Source of the DNA: JABDKH01 sp963768565
GTDB taxonomy: Bacteria > Bacteroidota > Rhodothermia > Rhodothermales > JABDKH01
NCBI GenBank assembly: GCA_963768565.1
Contig: CAVYIO010000038.1
Span: 1 to 64,000 of the forward strand
Reading direction: 5' to 3'
Length of the DNA: 64,000 bases
Below, piece after piece: positions 46,453 to 54,158 of this stretch. Position numbers and translations under genes: made by a program. Below the pieces are notes generated by a model. The model was not told the DNA's origin and ran no database searches. It saw only the letters and a list, made by a program, of their open reading frames with translations. Each line of letters begins with the position of its first letter. The first letter of the stretch is position 1.

Positions 46453-46640
46453 GATATCCCTAAACGCGACGGCCTCCAACCGACCCGTTCGACCGCTTGC
46501 GCGATCTGGCGTGTCTAGTTTTTGGAGGCCCATCTCTGCGATCACGCTATTAACGTGACCAGCGATCGGAGACCCTCTCCCGAAGAACAGGGCTTTCATC
46601 ACACCGCATGGGCACACAGTGTGTCGATCGTTGTTGCCTG
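46422..46640 (-). ncRNA. Candidate structured small RNA ending at the minus-strand terminator
   Basis: No protein gene fits here, yet the minus strand ends in a terminator with seven T. Upstream there is a perfect 9-bp inverted repeat (GGCCTCCAA at 46471-46479 against TTGGAGGCC at 46522-46530). There is also a stem with CACG/CGTG around TTAATAG at about 46540-46555, flanked by TCTC/GAGA. It does not match tmRNA, RNase P RNA or SRP RNA consensus elements I could look for. The 5' end is a guess. This is inference from structure only. Confidence 0.35.
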
Positions 46641-47461
46641 ACAAAGATTGATCCTTGCCGGTCTGTTCCACGACCTTTCGGCCGGAGGATCCAGATTCGG
46701 TCTTTGCATTATTGCCGCCCGCCTCGCCTTCCGCCTGCCGTTACCCAACGTGCCGATGACAGCGGGTCGTACAGACAGCCACGTGGACGGCCGTGTCGTT
46801 TGGTCAACTCGTGGCGGCTCCATCCGCGCAATTCGCATTACGCAACGGACACCAGAACAACCTCAGACTTTCTCGTCACATACCGGCGATTAAGCCGGAC
46901 GGCAACGAAAACCACAATACAATCGGACATCCGGTTCTTTCGAACCAGGAGCCGCGATCGCACTTTACAACCAGTTTGCGGAACACCTCGGAACGCCGAT
47001 TCACCTTGCGGCTAGTCGACATACCGACGCAGGTGCTGCCCACCCGGCCCCATCCGTGCACATCCTGAACGATATGGCAGAGTTTGACCTCCGTCACACC
47101 GCTTCGTTGCGCACGAGGGAATCCAGCTACCGATCCACTCAGGCGAGCCCGCGGTATGGTAATCGAAGCCGAAGCCTCGATCCCTTCGCATGGCTCTTGT
47201 TTCACGGGTCGACGAACTTTCCAACGCCGAAGCGCCGGTCCTTTTTCGCCGACAGTGCACCTCACAGGTACCGTCGAACCTTTCGATTCTTACTGGCTGA
47301 CCTCATGCAGCCCAGAGACTCAGTCGCGTCAAGGAACAGTGCCGTTAGGCACGGGGACAATGATATGCCGAGGCCCTGCCGGTGTCAATCGGATTTGATC
47401 CACAAACTATGCACACTCTTTCTGCACAGTGTGGAAAACCGGTGCCCGCATACCGGCAAGA
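46641..47461. other. Stretch without a recognisable gene
   Basis: About 820 bases between the two candidate small RNAs. Only short open frames are present on both strands, none with a recognisable domain or a consistent N-terminus. The longest minus frame (46876-47265) is basic and Cys-containing with no family resemblance. No tRNA, insertion sequence or repeat was seen. It may hold untranslated leaders or another RNA, but nothing can be supported. Confidence 0.5.
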
Positions 47462-47494
47462 AACAGAAAGGCCCGACCGTTCAGGCCGGGCCTT
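47462..47494 (-). terminator. Rho-independent terminator of the candidate small RNA
   Basis: On the minus strand AAGGCCCGGCC, a GAAC-type loop and GGTCGGGCCTT form a hairpin, followed by a T-rich tail (TTTCTGTTTCTT). On the plus strand no T-run follows, so it works in the minus direction. Confidence 0.7.
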
Positions 47495-47574
47495 CCAAGT
47501 GCCCACTGGCGATGCGACTGAGCTCTGAAGCATGCCGGTTCGCGTAACTCCGGCAGCTCTCAAGGCACGCATGA
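47462..47574 (-). ncRNA. Candidate structured small RNA with nested helices
   Basis: A minus-strand transcript of about 110 bases. Three helices are nested: GTGCC (47568-47564) with GGCAC (47503-47499); GAGCT (47559-47555) with AGCTC (47524-47520); GCCGG (47554-47550) with CCGGC (47538-47534). The two inner helices are contiguous on the 5' side. A terminator hairpin follows directly. Upstream there is a Bacteroidota-like promoter (TTTG and TATATTCTTG). It lies downstream of the rhomboid gene on the same strand, so it could instead be that gene's 3' end. No known RNA family was recognised. Confidence 0.45.
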
Positions 47575-47578
47575 GGTG

Positions 47579-47613
47579 CAAGAATATACAGTGCGCCAGG
47601 AACGAGGCGCAAA
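47579..47613 (-). promoter_or_regulatory. Candidate promoter for the small RNA
   Basis: On the minus strand TTTG (47613-47610) is followed after 21 bases by TATATTCTTG (47588-47579). The -7 part, TATTCTTG, differs from the Bacteroidota consensus TAnnTTTG in one base. The spacing is acceptable. It is placed just before the first helix of the candidate RNA. Confidence 0.35.
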
Positions 47614-47693
47614 TGCAATAACGGTATTAATTACAATATGTAGCGTAATAACCCGAAAAGGAAGTCATCCTGACTCCCACAATAACGGATTCA

Positions 47694-48317
47694 CTACAAT
47701 CCGAAGTTATTCAGGAATACCTGTACTGCACGCGGCTCCAGAATAATCGTGAGCAGGAGGCCACCGAGCGCACCCCCGAGGTGTGCCTCGTGCGCAATAC
47801 CACCCACAGATCCTCCCTCCGTCCGACGATTGATGGCATAAACCGAGAGGGCCACATAGCCGACCGCAAATACGATCGACCACATCGGTATCACACCGAA
47901 GAAGTAGATCTTCTCGAACGGAAAGAACAGGCAATACCCGAACAGCACGCCGCTGACAGCACCGGACGCACCCACCGCGGCGTACGATTCGTTGTCGTGG
48001 TGAAGGGCGAGCGACAGCCCATGTGCCGCCAGCTCGGATCCGAAATACAGTACCGTGAAATCGAGAGAACCCAGAAGCACTTCCAGCAGCGGACCGAAGA
48101 AGTACAGCGTGATCATGTTGAACGCGAGATGCCCCCATCCAACATGCACAAACCCCGCCGTGATCATTCGCCAGTGTTCTTTTCTCTTCAGTATCGCGTG
48201 CGGTTGAAAAGACAGGCGCTCGACGAGTGACGCATCGACGAGCAAAGCGTAGCCACTCACCAGCACGTTGAGGAGCAACAGAAGAAAGGTTACGGGCGCG
48301 TCGGTGAGTCCAGGCAT
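47694..48317 (-). CDS. Rhomboid family intramembrane serine protease
   Basis: A membrane protease of 207 residues with six hydrophobic segments. Catalytic serine is Ser118 in VGASGAVSGVLFG, and catalytic histidine is His179 in GIAHEAHLGGALGG. The conserved HVGWGHLAFNMITLYFFGPL (His and Asn of the oxyanion site) is present. The substrate is unknown. It lies 42 bases downstream of purQ on the same strand. Confidence 0.92.
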   Translation of the reverse strand: MPGLTDAPVTFLLLLLNVLVSGYALLVDASLVERLSFQPHAILKRKEHWRMITAGFVHVGWGHLAFNMITLYFFGPLLEVLLGSLDFTVLYFGSELAAHGLSLALHHDNESYAAVGASGAVSGVLFGYCLFFPFEKIYFFGVIPMWSIVFAVGYVALSVYAINRRTEGGSVGGIAHEAHLGGALGGLLLTIILEPRAVQVFLNNFGL

Positions 48318-48359
48318 GGGAGAGGCGTCAAGTGCGGGCGGAAAGACTCCGGCAAGGGC

Positions 48360-49067
48360 CTACGTCTGAACCGCCACAAAATGTTCAACGAGGGATCTAA
48401 AGACTCCGAGACCGTCGGGGCGGCCCAGTATGGCATCAGAATTACGCTCCGGATGCGGCATCATACCAAGAACGTTGCCGGCCTCATTCAATATGCCCGC
48501 GATGTTTCGGGCACTTCCGTTCGGATTCGCCTCATCCAGTACCTCACCCGATTCGTTACTGTACCGGAACGCGATCCGACCCGCTGACTCCAATTCGTCC
48601 AGCGTCGCAGCATCTGCGAAATAATTGCCATCGCCATGCGCAATCGGCATCGATAGCACTTCGCCCGGCCGAAACGTGTTCGTAAACGGAGATTGCGTGT
48701 TTTCGACCCGCAAATTGACCGGCCTGCAAAGAAATCGCAGCGATCTGTTGCGGATTAGGGCCCCTGGCAACAGCCCCGCCTCACACAGAATCTGGAATCC
48801 GTTGCAGATTCCGATGACAAGCCCCCCTTCGCGGGCGAACCGGACGACGTCTTTCATCACGGGCGAGAACCGAGCGATCGCCCCCGACCTCAAATAGTCT
48901 CCGTACGAGAAACCTCCCGGCACGATCACCACGTCGGCATCTCCCACCGTGGTCTCTTTGTGCCAGATAAAGCGGGCCTCTTCGGCCAGAATATGCCCCG
49001 CCGCGTGGTATGCGTCGTGATCGCAGTTTGAACCGGGAAATACAAGAACCCCGAAAGTAATCGGCAT
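48360..49067 (-). CDS. purQ: Phosphoribosylformylglycinamidine synthase, glutaminase subunit
   Basis: PurQ supplies ammonia from glutamine to PurL in the fourth step of purine synthesis. The 235-residue product has VLVFPGSNCDHDAYHAAGHI, IVPGGFSYGDYLRSGAIARF, the catalytic Cys in GLVIGICNGFQILCEAGLL, and the catalytic His-x-Glu in MMPHPERNSDAILG. The length fits stand-alone PurQ of the small-subunit type. purL and purS are not in the window. Confidence 0.95.
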   Translation of the reverse strand: MPITFGVLVFPGSNCDHDAYHAAGHILAEEARFIWHKETTVGDADVVIVPGGFSYGDYLRSGAIARFSPVMKDVVRFAREGGLVIGICNGFQILCEAGLLPGALIRNRSLRFLCRPVNLRVENTQSPFTNTFRPGEVLSMPIAHGDGNYFADAATLDELESAGRIAFRYSNESGEVLDEANPNGSARNIAGILNEAGNVLGMMPHPERNSDAILGRPDGLGVFRSLVEHFVAVQT

Positions 49068-49227
49068 AGGGCGTAGGCGATGTCAGTGCGGGACTGGTGA
49101 CTCCTCAACGGCGGCAGGTTGGACCGGCAACTCCATCATGGGCGCCGGCAGGGAAATGTACCACCCCGCACAAGTACCTGTCGACTCGCGGTTCGAAATC
49201 CATCCAAATTGTACCTGCTGCCAGCCA

Positions 49228-49263
49228 CAAAAAAAGGCGCCGACCCTGCCGGGCCGACGCCTT
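49228..49263. terminator. Rho-independent terminator between yceI and purQ
   Basis: AAGGCGcCGaCC pairs with GGcCGaCGCCTT around a CTGCCG loop, with two mismatches. On the minus strand a run of T follows, so it ends the yceI transcript 27 bases after its stop. Confidence 0.75.
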
Positions 49264-49289
49264 CCGTTCCCTGTGCAGAAATCCGGGGT

Positions 49290-49928
49290 CTAGGTCTGGA
49301 TCGCCTGGACCTCAATCAAGATCTTCACCTCGTCACTGACGATGATCCCACCAGTCTCTGTGAGGCTGTTCCATACCAGGCCGAATTCACTTCGGTTGAT
49401 CGTTCCGGTTGCCTCGAGACCAACCCTCGGCTGACCCATCGGTCCAACTACGGATCCAACCAGTTCACCCGACAGGACGACCTCTTTCGTCACTCCCCGA
49501 ATCGTCAGATCGCCGACAAGGTCGAACGTGGAGCCCTCCACGCTTCTTACCTCCTTCGACACAAATCTCATCGTCGGAAAGGCTTCGGCCGAGAAGAAGT
49601 CCTCGGACCGAAGATGATTATCGCGCTTTTCAATTCCGGTGTCCACTGACGTGACGTCAATCGAAACATCTGCTCGAAGCGTCGACAGATCGTCCGGATT
49701 CATCGCCAGCTGGACGTCGTAGGATGGGAAGGCGCCGTTGACATTAACGATCCCGAGATGACGAACCTTGAAAGAGATGGATGAATGAGCCGTATCCACC
49801 TTGTACGTGTAGACGACTGGATCATCGGACCGTTGGTCCGCTGCACCCTCTGCGAATGCACTCGAATGTCCCGAAGCGAGGAGGAACAGTGATCCGAGGA
49901 CAGCTAAAAACGACCTTGCCTTGTTCAT
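49290..49928 (-). CDS. YceI family periplasmic protein
   Basis: A secreted lipocalin-like protein of 212 residues that may bind isoprenoid-type lipids. The signal peptide is SFLAVLGSLFLLASGHSSAF. The mature protein has YTYKVDTAHSSISFKVRHLG, AMNPDDLSTLRADVSIDVTS, DNHLRSEDFFSAEAFPTMRF and GDLTIRGVTKEVVLSGELV, all YceI features. An 18-base perfect palindrome lies 80 bases before its start. The terminator just after it suggests a single-gene transcript, possibly with the small membrane protein gene upstream. Confidence 0.92.
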   Translation of the reverse strand: MNKARSFLAVLGSLFLLASGHSSAFAEGAADQRSDDPVVYTYKVDTAHSSISFKVRHLGIVNVNGAFPSYDVQLAMNPDDLSTLRADVSIDVTSVDTGIEKRDNHLRSEDFFSAEAFPTMRFVSKEVRSVEGSTFDLVGDLTIRGVTKEVVLSGELVGSVVGPMGQPRVGLEATGTINRSEFGLVWNSLTETGGIIVSDEVKILIEVQAIQT

Positions 49929-50008
49929 TACAATAACCTGAAGTCAGTTTCTGAGTGAGAAATACAATATTCCGTTCTGTGGAACGCCTGTTAGATGCAC
50001 GAACAGAT

Positions 50009-50026
50009 TATTTGTTACAACAAATA
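50009..50026. promoter_or_regulatory. 18-bp palindrome, candidate operator upstream of yceI
   Basis: TATTTGTT and AACAAATA form a perfect 8-bp inverted repeat with a two-base spacer. It is in an AT-rich island about 80 bases upstream of the yceI start. The symmetry suggests a binding site for a dimeric regulator; the regulator is unknown. Confidence 0.4.
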
Positions 50027-50169
50027 TTGTTAACATATCAAGAAATGCTCCATACCGACAATGAATGATTGGGTGCTGCCAGCGCGATCCGGCCAAAATG
50101 AACGCCAGGCTGGAGCTGAAATGGCTGGCCCGGGTGGAATTTCAGGGCCGACGCCGATACGACGAGATA

Positions 50170-50319
50170 CTAGCGGATCAGATTGCGCACACGGTCAGCT
50201 TGCTCTTGCTGAGCCGTGTCGACAGGAGGCTTATCTCTCCAGTCGGCTAACTCCACGTACAGGTAGTAGCCACCTGCAAGGAGTACTATGAGAATCAATA
50301 TGCGGAACCGCATCTTCAT
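50170..50319 (-). CDS. Small single-pass membrane protein (49 residues)
   Basis: A short open frame on the minus strand that starts at ATG 50319, preceded by AAAGATGAGAG, and ends with TAG at 50172-50170. The product begins MKMRFRILILIVLLAGGYYL and then has a soluble tail YVELADWRDKPPVDTAQQEQ ending in ADRVRNLIR. One hydrophobic segment with a basic N-terminus indicates a signal anchor. I recognise no family. It lies between yceI on the same strand and the Bat operon on the other. Confidence 0.55.
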   Translation of the reverse strand: MKMRFRILILIVLLAGGYYLYVELADWRDKPPVDTAQQEQADRVRNLIR

Positions 50320-50489
50320 CTCTCATCTTTAGAAAGCCACAGAATCTGCTATGGTTATCGGCAAGCCGGGGAGCGATTTCAAACCGAACGGCAGCTTCAC
50401 CCGTAGATGTTGCAGGCAATTACGCCTCTAGCTAGCTTCAACCCGCAAAACCATCCCTTCCCCGCCGCCACGACCCCTAGATCCCGTCC

Positions 50490-51365
50490 ATGATCCCCAA
50501 AGAACTCTTCCAGAAGATCCGGCAGATCGAAATCCGGACGAAAGGACTGGTCAACAGCGTGTTCGGTGGAGAGTACCATTCGGCATTCAAGGGCCAGGGA
50601 ATGGAGTTTTCGGAGGTACGACCATACCAGATCGGGGATGACATTCGTTCAATCGACTGGAACGTCTCGGCGCGAACAGGCGAGACGTACGTTAAGATCT
50701 TCGAAGAAGAGCGCGAGCAGACCGTCATGCTGGCCGTCGACATCTCCGGATCGAGCAATTTCGGTTCTCAGGGCAAGTTCAAGCGAGAGATCGCGGCCGA
50801 AATCTGTGCCATTGTGGCGTTTAGCGCCATTCAGAACAGCGATAAGGTGGGCCTGCTCCTCTTTTCGGATGAGATTGAGTTGTTCGTCCCTCCGAAAAAA
50901 GGGAAGCGTCACGTACTCCGCCTGATCCGGGACCTGTTCGCCCACGAGCAGAAATCGACCGGCACATCTATCTCCAAGGCCCTCGAACATCTGATACACG
51001 TACTCCGACGTCATTCAGTTATTCTGCTGATGAGCGACTTCTTTGACACGGCCTTTGAGAAACCGATGCGCGCCCTCGCACAGAGGCACGACCTCGTCGC
51101 CGTGCACCTGCAGGATGTCAGGGAACAGGAACTGCCGCCCGTAGGACTCATAGAGCTGACCGATGCGGAGTCCGGGAGAACGACCGTGCTGGACGCCGGT
51201 AGCAAGCGGGTTCGGCTTGCGTTCGCCGCAAAAGCAGCGCAACGTCAGAACGACCTCGATGCGCTGTTCCGTCGACTGCAGCTTGACCGCGTACTTATTC
51301 GGACCGATGAGAGCTACGTGGACCCCCTTATAGCGTTCTTCCGCCACCGAAACCGCGCCCGATGA
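50490..51365 (+). CDS. DUF58 domain protein of the Bat operon
   Basis: A cytoplasmic 291-residue protein with a VWA-like fold. Features: KTKGLVNSVFGGEYHSAFKG-like start (IRTKGLVNSVFGGEYHSAFK), the DUF58 signature VRPYQIGDDIRSIDWNVSAR, VMLAVDISGSSNFGSQGKFK (MIDAS-like Asp-x-Ser-x-Ser) and VILLMSDFFDTAFEKPM. DUF58 proteins usually follow a MoxR AAA ATPase, but none precedes it here. The next gene overlaps its stop (ATGA). Confidence 0.9.
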   Translation: MIPKELFQKIRQIEIRTKGLVNSVFGGEYHSAFKGQGMEFSEVRPYQIGDDIRSIDWNVSARTGETYVKIFEEEREQTVMLAVDISGSSNFGSQGKFKREIAAEICAIVAFSAIQNSDKVGLLLFSDEIELFVPPKKGKRHVLRLIRDLFAHEQKSTGTSISKALEHLIHVLRRHSVILLMSDFFDTAFEKPMRALAQRHDLVAVHLQDVREQELPPVGLIELTDAESGRTTVLDAGSKRVRLAFAAKAAQRQNDLDALFRRLQLDRVLIRTDESYVDPLIAFFRHRNRAR

Positions 51366-52378
51366 AGCGTATCCGCTCATTCTCTCTCTTCCTTTCTGCG
51401 GCTTTGCTGGGGACGGCGCTTCTTCACCTGCTGGTCGGTCCAGCCAGTGCGCAGACAGCACGCGCCTACTCGAGAGCCGACAGCATCTCAGTGGGAGAGC
51501 GGTTTGATCTGACGGTCGTCGTAGAACGTCCCGTCTGGGCCCGCACGGTCTTTACCCATCCGCCGCACGACAGCACCGGACAAGTGCTTCAGATTGCAGA
51601 CATCCTGATTCTGAGGACACTACTCGATACGTCGCCGGCCGCATCGGAGTCCGGCATCGACAGCGTGGTCTACGAAGCAACGACCTTCGCTCTGGATACC
51701 GCCATCGTGGGACCCGTCCCGGTTGGAATCGTGGCGACCGGTGATACGCTCGCGATCTCCGCTGATCCGTTCTGGATTCCTGTTCGGTCCGTGGTTCCAG
51801 GTGACGCCGAGGACATCCTCGACTTGATGCCGATCGCCGAGTTCCCTCCGGCGATCTGGCCGTGGCTGGTCTTCCTGGGTCTGCTGATCGCCGCAACGGG
51901 TGCCTTCCTCTGGTGGTACCGACACTCGCCGCAAATCGTCAGCCTGCTGCGAAGTGAATCTGAAATCAAAAAATCGCCACTTGAGGAAGCAACGGAAAGA
52001 CTCGCGGCGCTTGAGGACGCCGATCTTTCCACCGACGAGACCGTGAAAGCGTTCTTCGTGGAATTATCCGAAACATTGCGGACGTATATATCCCGACGTC
52101 TGGAGGTGCCGGCGCTCGAGAGAACGTCGCGTGAATTGCTCGACGACATTCGTGATCGGGCGAACCAGGATCTGGCTCCGCTGGAAATGATTGAAGTGGC
52201 GTCCCTGGTTCTGCAGACCAGCGACCTTGCAAAGTTTGCCGAACTCTTCCCCGCTCAAGTGGTCTGTCGTCAGTCGATTGAGCGGGTGCGGAACGTCCTG
52301 GAGATGACAGAGGCATTCCTCACGCCGGAGGATGAAGTGATTATCGATGAATCCGCACTGATATCAGAGAGCGAATGA
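51362..52378 (+). CDS. Bat operon membrane protein (BatD/DUF4381-like)
   Basis: A 338-residue envelope protein. A signal (SLFLSAALLGTALLHLLVGP) is followed by a beta-rich periplasmic domain with YSRADSISVGERFDLTVVVE, then a transmembrane segment (IWPWLVFLGLLIAATGAFLW) at about 165-185 and a cytoplasmic helical domain (EETVKAFFVELSETLR-like: ETVKAFFVELSETLRTYISR). It fills the place of the DUF4381/BatD-like partner between DUF58 and the VWA proteins. Its function within the operon is not known. It overlaps the sirtuin gene by four bases. Confidence 0.75.
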   Translation: MKRIRSFSLFLSAALLGTALLHLLVGPASAQTARAYSRADSISVGERFDLTVVVERPVWARTVFTHPPHDSTGQVLQIADILILRTLLDTSPAASESGIDSVVYEATTFALDTAIVGPVPVGIVATGDTLAISADPFWIPVRSVVPGDAEDILDLMPIAEFPPAIWPWLVFLGLLIAATGAFLWWYRHSPQIVSLLRSESEIKKSPLEEATERLAALEDADLSTDETVKAFFVELSETLRTYISRRLEVPALERTSRELLDDIRDRANQDLAPLEMIEVASLVLQTSDLAKFAELFPAQVVCRQSIERVRNVLEMTEAFLTPEDEVIIDESALISESE

Positions 52379-53130
52379 GCCTTTTCTCACCACAACTGGT
52401 TTTCCACCTGGCGCAGGCCAGAAGAGTGGCGGTCCTGACAGGCGCAGGTATAAGCGCCGAAAGTGGTGTTGCGACTTTTCGCGATGCTGGCGGCCTGTGG
52501 GAAAAGCTTAAACCGGAAGAACTCGCGAACTTCGAAGCGTTCATGTCGAATCCTGAAATGGTGCAGATGTGGTACGCCCATCGACGAGAAGTTCTGAACG
52601 ACGTCGTTCCAAACCCGGGGCACATTGCCCTGGCCGGGTTCGAAGATTTGTTCGACGAGTTCACCGTGATCACGCAGAATGTGGACGGCCTTCATCGCCG
52701 CGCCGGCAGCCGCAACATCATCGAGCTGCACGGGAATATTCTGCGGAACTACTGTGTTGCCTGTCGCCGACAGGTCGGCGATGACGAACTGGACCGTCCG
52801 GCGCCGGACGGAGTTTACCGCTGTGCGACGTGTTCCGGTTTGATACGACCCGACGTGGTCTGGTTCGGGGAGATGCTTCCGGAGGGGGCCATCGAGCGTG
52901 CCGACTCGGCAGCGCGGACGGCCGAGGTATTCCTGAGCGTCGGAACCAGCGCCGTTGTTTATCCGGCGGCGTCGATACCCATAACCGCCCGGATCACTGG
53001 TGCCTATGTTGCCGAAATAAACGTCGAGAAGAGTGCCATCGGCGACGACCTGGATGAGGTCATTCTCGGCCCGTCCGGTGTTGTGCTTCCGCAATTGTTG
53101 GAAGCGGTGTTGGCAAGACGAGCGCAGTAG
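52375..53130 (+). CDS. cobB: Sirtuin-type NAD-dependent protein deacylase
   Basis: A Sir2 family enzyme of 251 residues. Motifs: VAVLTGAGISAESGVATFRD with AGGLWE (NAD binding), FTVITQNVDGLHRRAG, ELHGN with the catalytic His, four Cys in CVACRR and CATCS (zinc), IRPDVVWFGEMLPEGAIERA and FLSVGTSAVVYPAASIP. The signatures indicate a class III (SIRT5-like) deacylase. Its ATG overlaps the stop of the previous gene and batA starts 22 bases after, so it is within the Bat operon. Confidence 0.92.
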   Translation: MSLFSPQLVFHLAQARRVAVLTGAGISAESGVATFRDAGGLWEKLKPEELANFEAFMSNPEMVQMWYAHRREVLNDVVPNPGHIALAGFEDLFDEFTVITQNVDGLHRRAGSRNIIELHGNILRNYCVACRRQVGDDELDRPAPDGVYRCATCSGLIRPDVVWFGEMLPEGAIERADSAARTAEVFLSVGTSAVVYPAASIPITARITGAYVAEINVEKSAIGDDLDEVILGPSGVVLPQLLEAVLARRAQ

Positions 53131-53152
53131 CGACCAGAACGAATCAGCGCGG

Positions 53153-54149
53153 ATGGAACTCCCGATCATTTTTGCCAACCCTGCATTTCTGTGGGTGCTG
53201 CTGCTGCTACCGCTCGTACCGGGCTGGGAGTGGTACCGGTCGCGCCGTGAGCGCGGCTTTCAATTCAGCACGACAGAGCCTGCGAGGTCGGTAGCCCCTT
53301 CGTTCTGGACCCGCATCAGAGGTCTGCCGACTCTTCTTCGAACGCTCGGAATTGCTCTCGCGATCGTGGCACTGGCTCGCCCGCAGGAGCGCAATGTAAT
53401 CCGGGAGCAGTTTGCGGAAGGCGTCGATATCATGATGGTGCTCGACACGTCAACCTCCATGCGCGCTCAGGATTTTCAGCCCAACCGGTTTGAGGCGGCA
53501 AGAGAGGTGGGGGCCGAGTTCATTCAGGGGCGGCTTTCTGACAGGGTTGGCCTGATCGTTTTTGCGGCCAAGGCGTACACGCAGGCTCCCCTGACACTCG
53601 ACTACGACTTCCTTCTCCGGATGATGGAAGAAGTCGAGGTGGGTGTGATCGAGGACGGCACGGCGATCGGGACGGCACTGGCTATGGCTGTAAACCGGCT
53701 CAAGGAAACAGAGGCCGTGAGCAAAGTTGTGATTCTCCTTACGGACGGACAGAACAACCGCGGCGAAATAGATCCCGTCACGGCGTCCGAAGTGGCCGAA
53801 GCGCTTGGAGTGCGCGTCTACGCGATCGGCGTCGGCGCATATGGCGAGGCACCGTTTGTGATCGACCACCCGTTCGCCGGAAAGCAGCGCCGAATGATGC
53901 CCGTGGAGATCGACGAAGATATGTTGCGATCGGTGGCAGAGAAAGACGGGAGGCGCGTATTTCCGCGCAACGGACAACGAAGCACTGCGACAGATCTACG
54001 AGCAGATCGGGGATCTGGAAAAGACAAAAATCGAAGAGCGCACTTACATGGATTACGAGGAGAGGTTTGCGCTCTTTCTTTGGCCGGCCTTCGGACTGAT
54101 ACTCCTCGAGATCCTCCTTTCAAACACGAGACTGAGGCGACTCCCCTGA
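53153..54149 (+). CDS. batA: BatA, VWA domain membrane protein, frameshifted
   Basis: A membrane protein with a VWA domain. Features: FLWVLLLLPLVPGWEWYRSR (first transmembrane segment), PTLLRTLGIALAIVALARPQ, IMMVLDTSTSMRAQDFQPNR (MIDAS Asp-x-Ser-x-Ser), GLIVFAAKAYTQAPLTLDYD and VVILLTDGQNNRGEIDPVTA. After EDMLRSVAEKDG the frame breaks near 53949-53958 by one extra base. The other frame continues YFRATDNEALRQIYEQIGDL and ends with the second transmembrane segment and LSNTRLRRLP at 54149. The corrected product is 331 residues, the normal BatA length. batB starts nine bases later. Confidence 0.88.
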
Positions 54150-54158
54150 TCGATTTCT

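Noticed and set aside
46876..47265. Minus-strand open frame of 129 codons in the gene-free stretch
   Set aside because: No domain, no plausible start signal, composition unlike neighbouring genes; kept only as unexplained sequence.
49183..49203. tRNA T-arm-like GGTTCGAAATCC
   Set aside because: The flanking bases do not pair and no acceptor, D or anticodon arm could be found.
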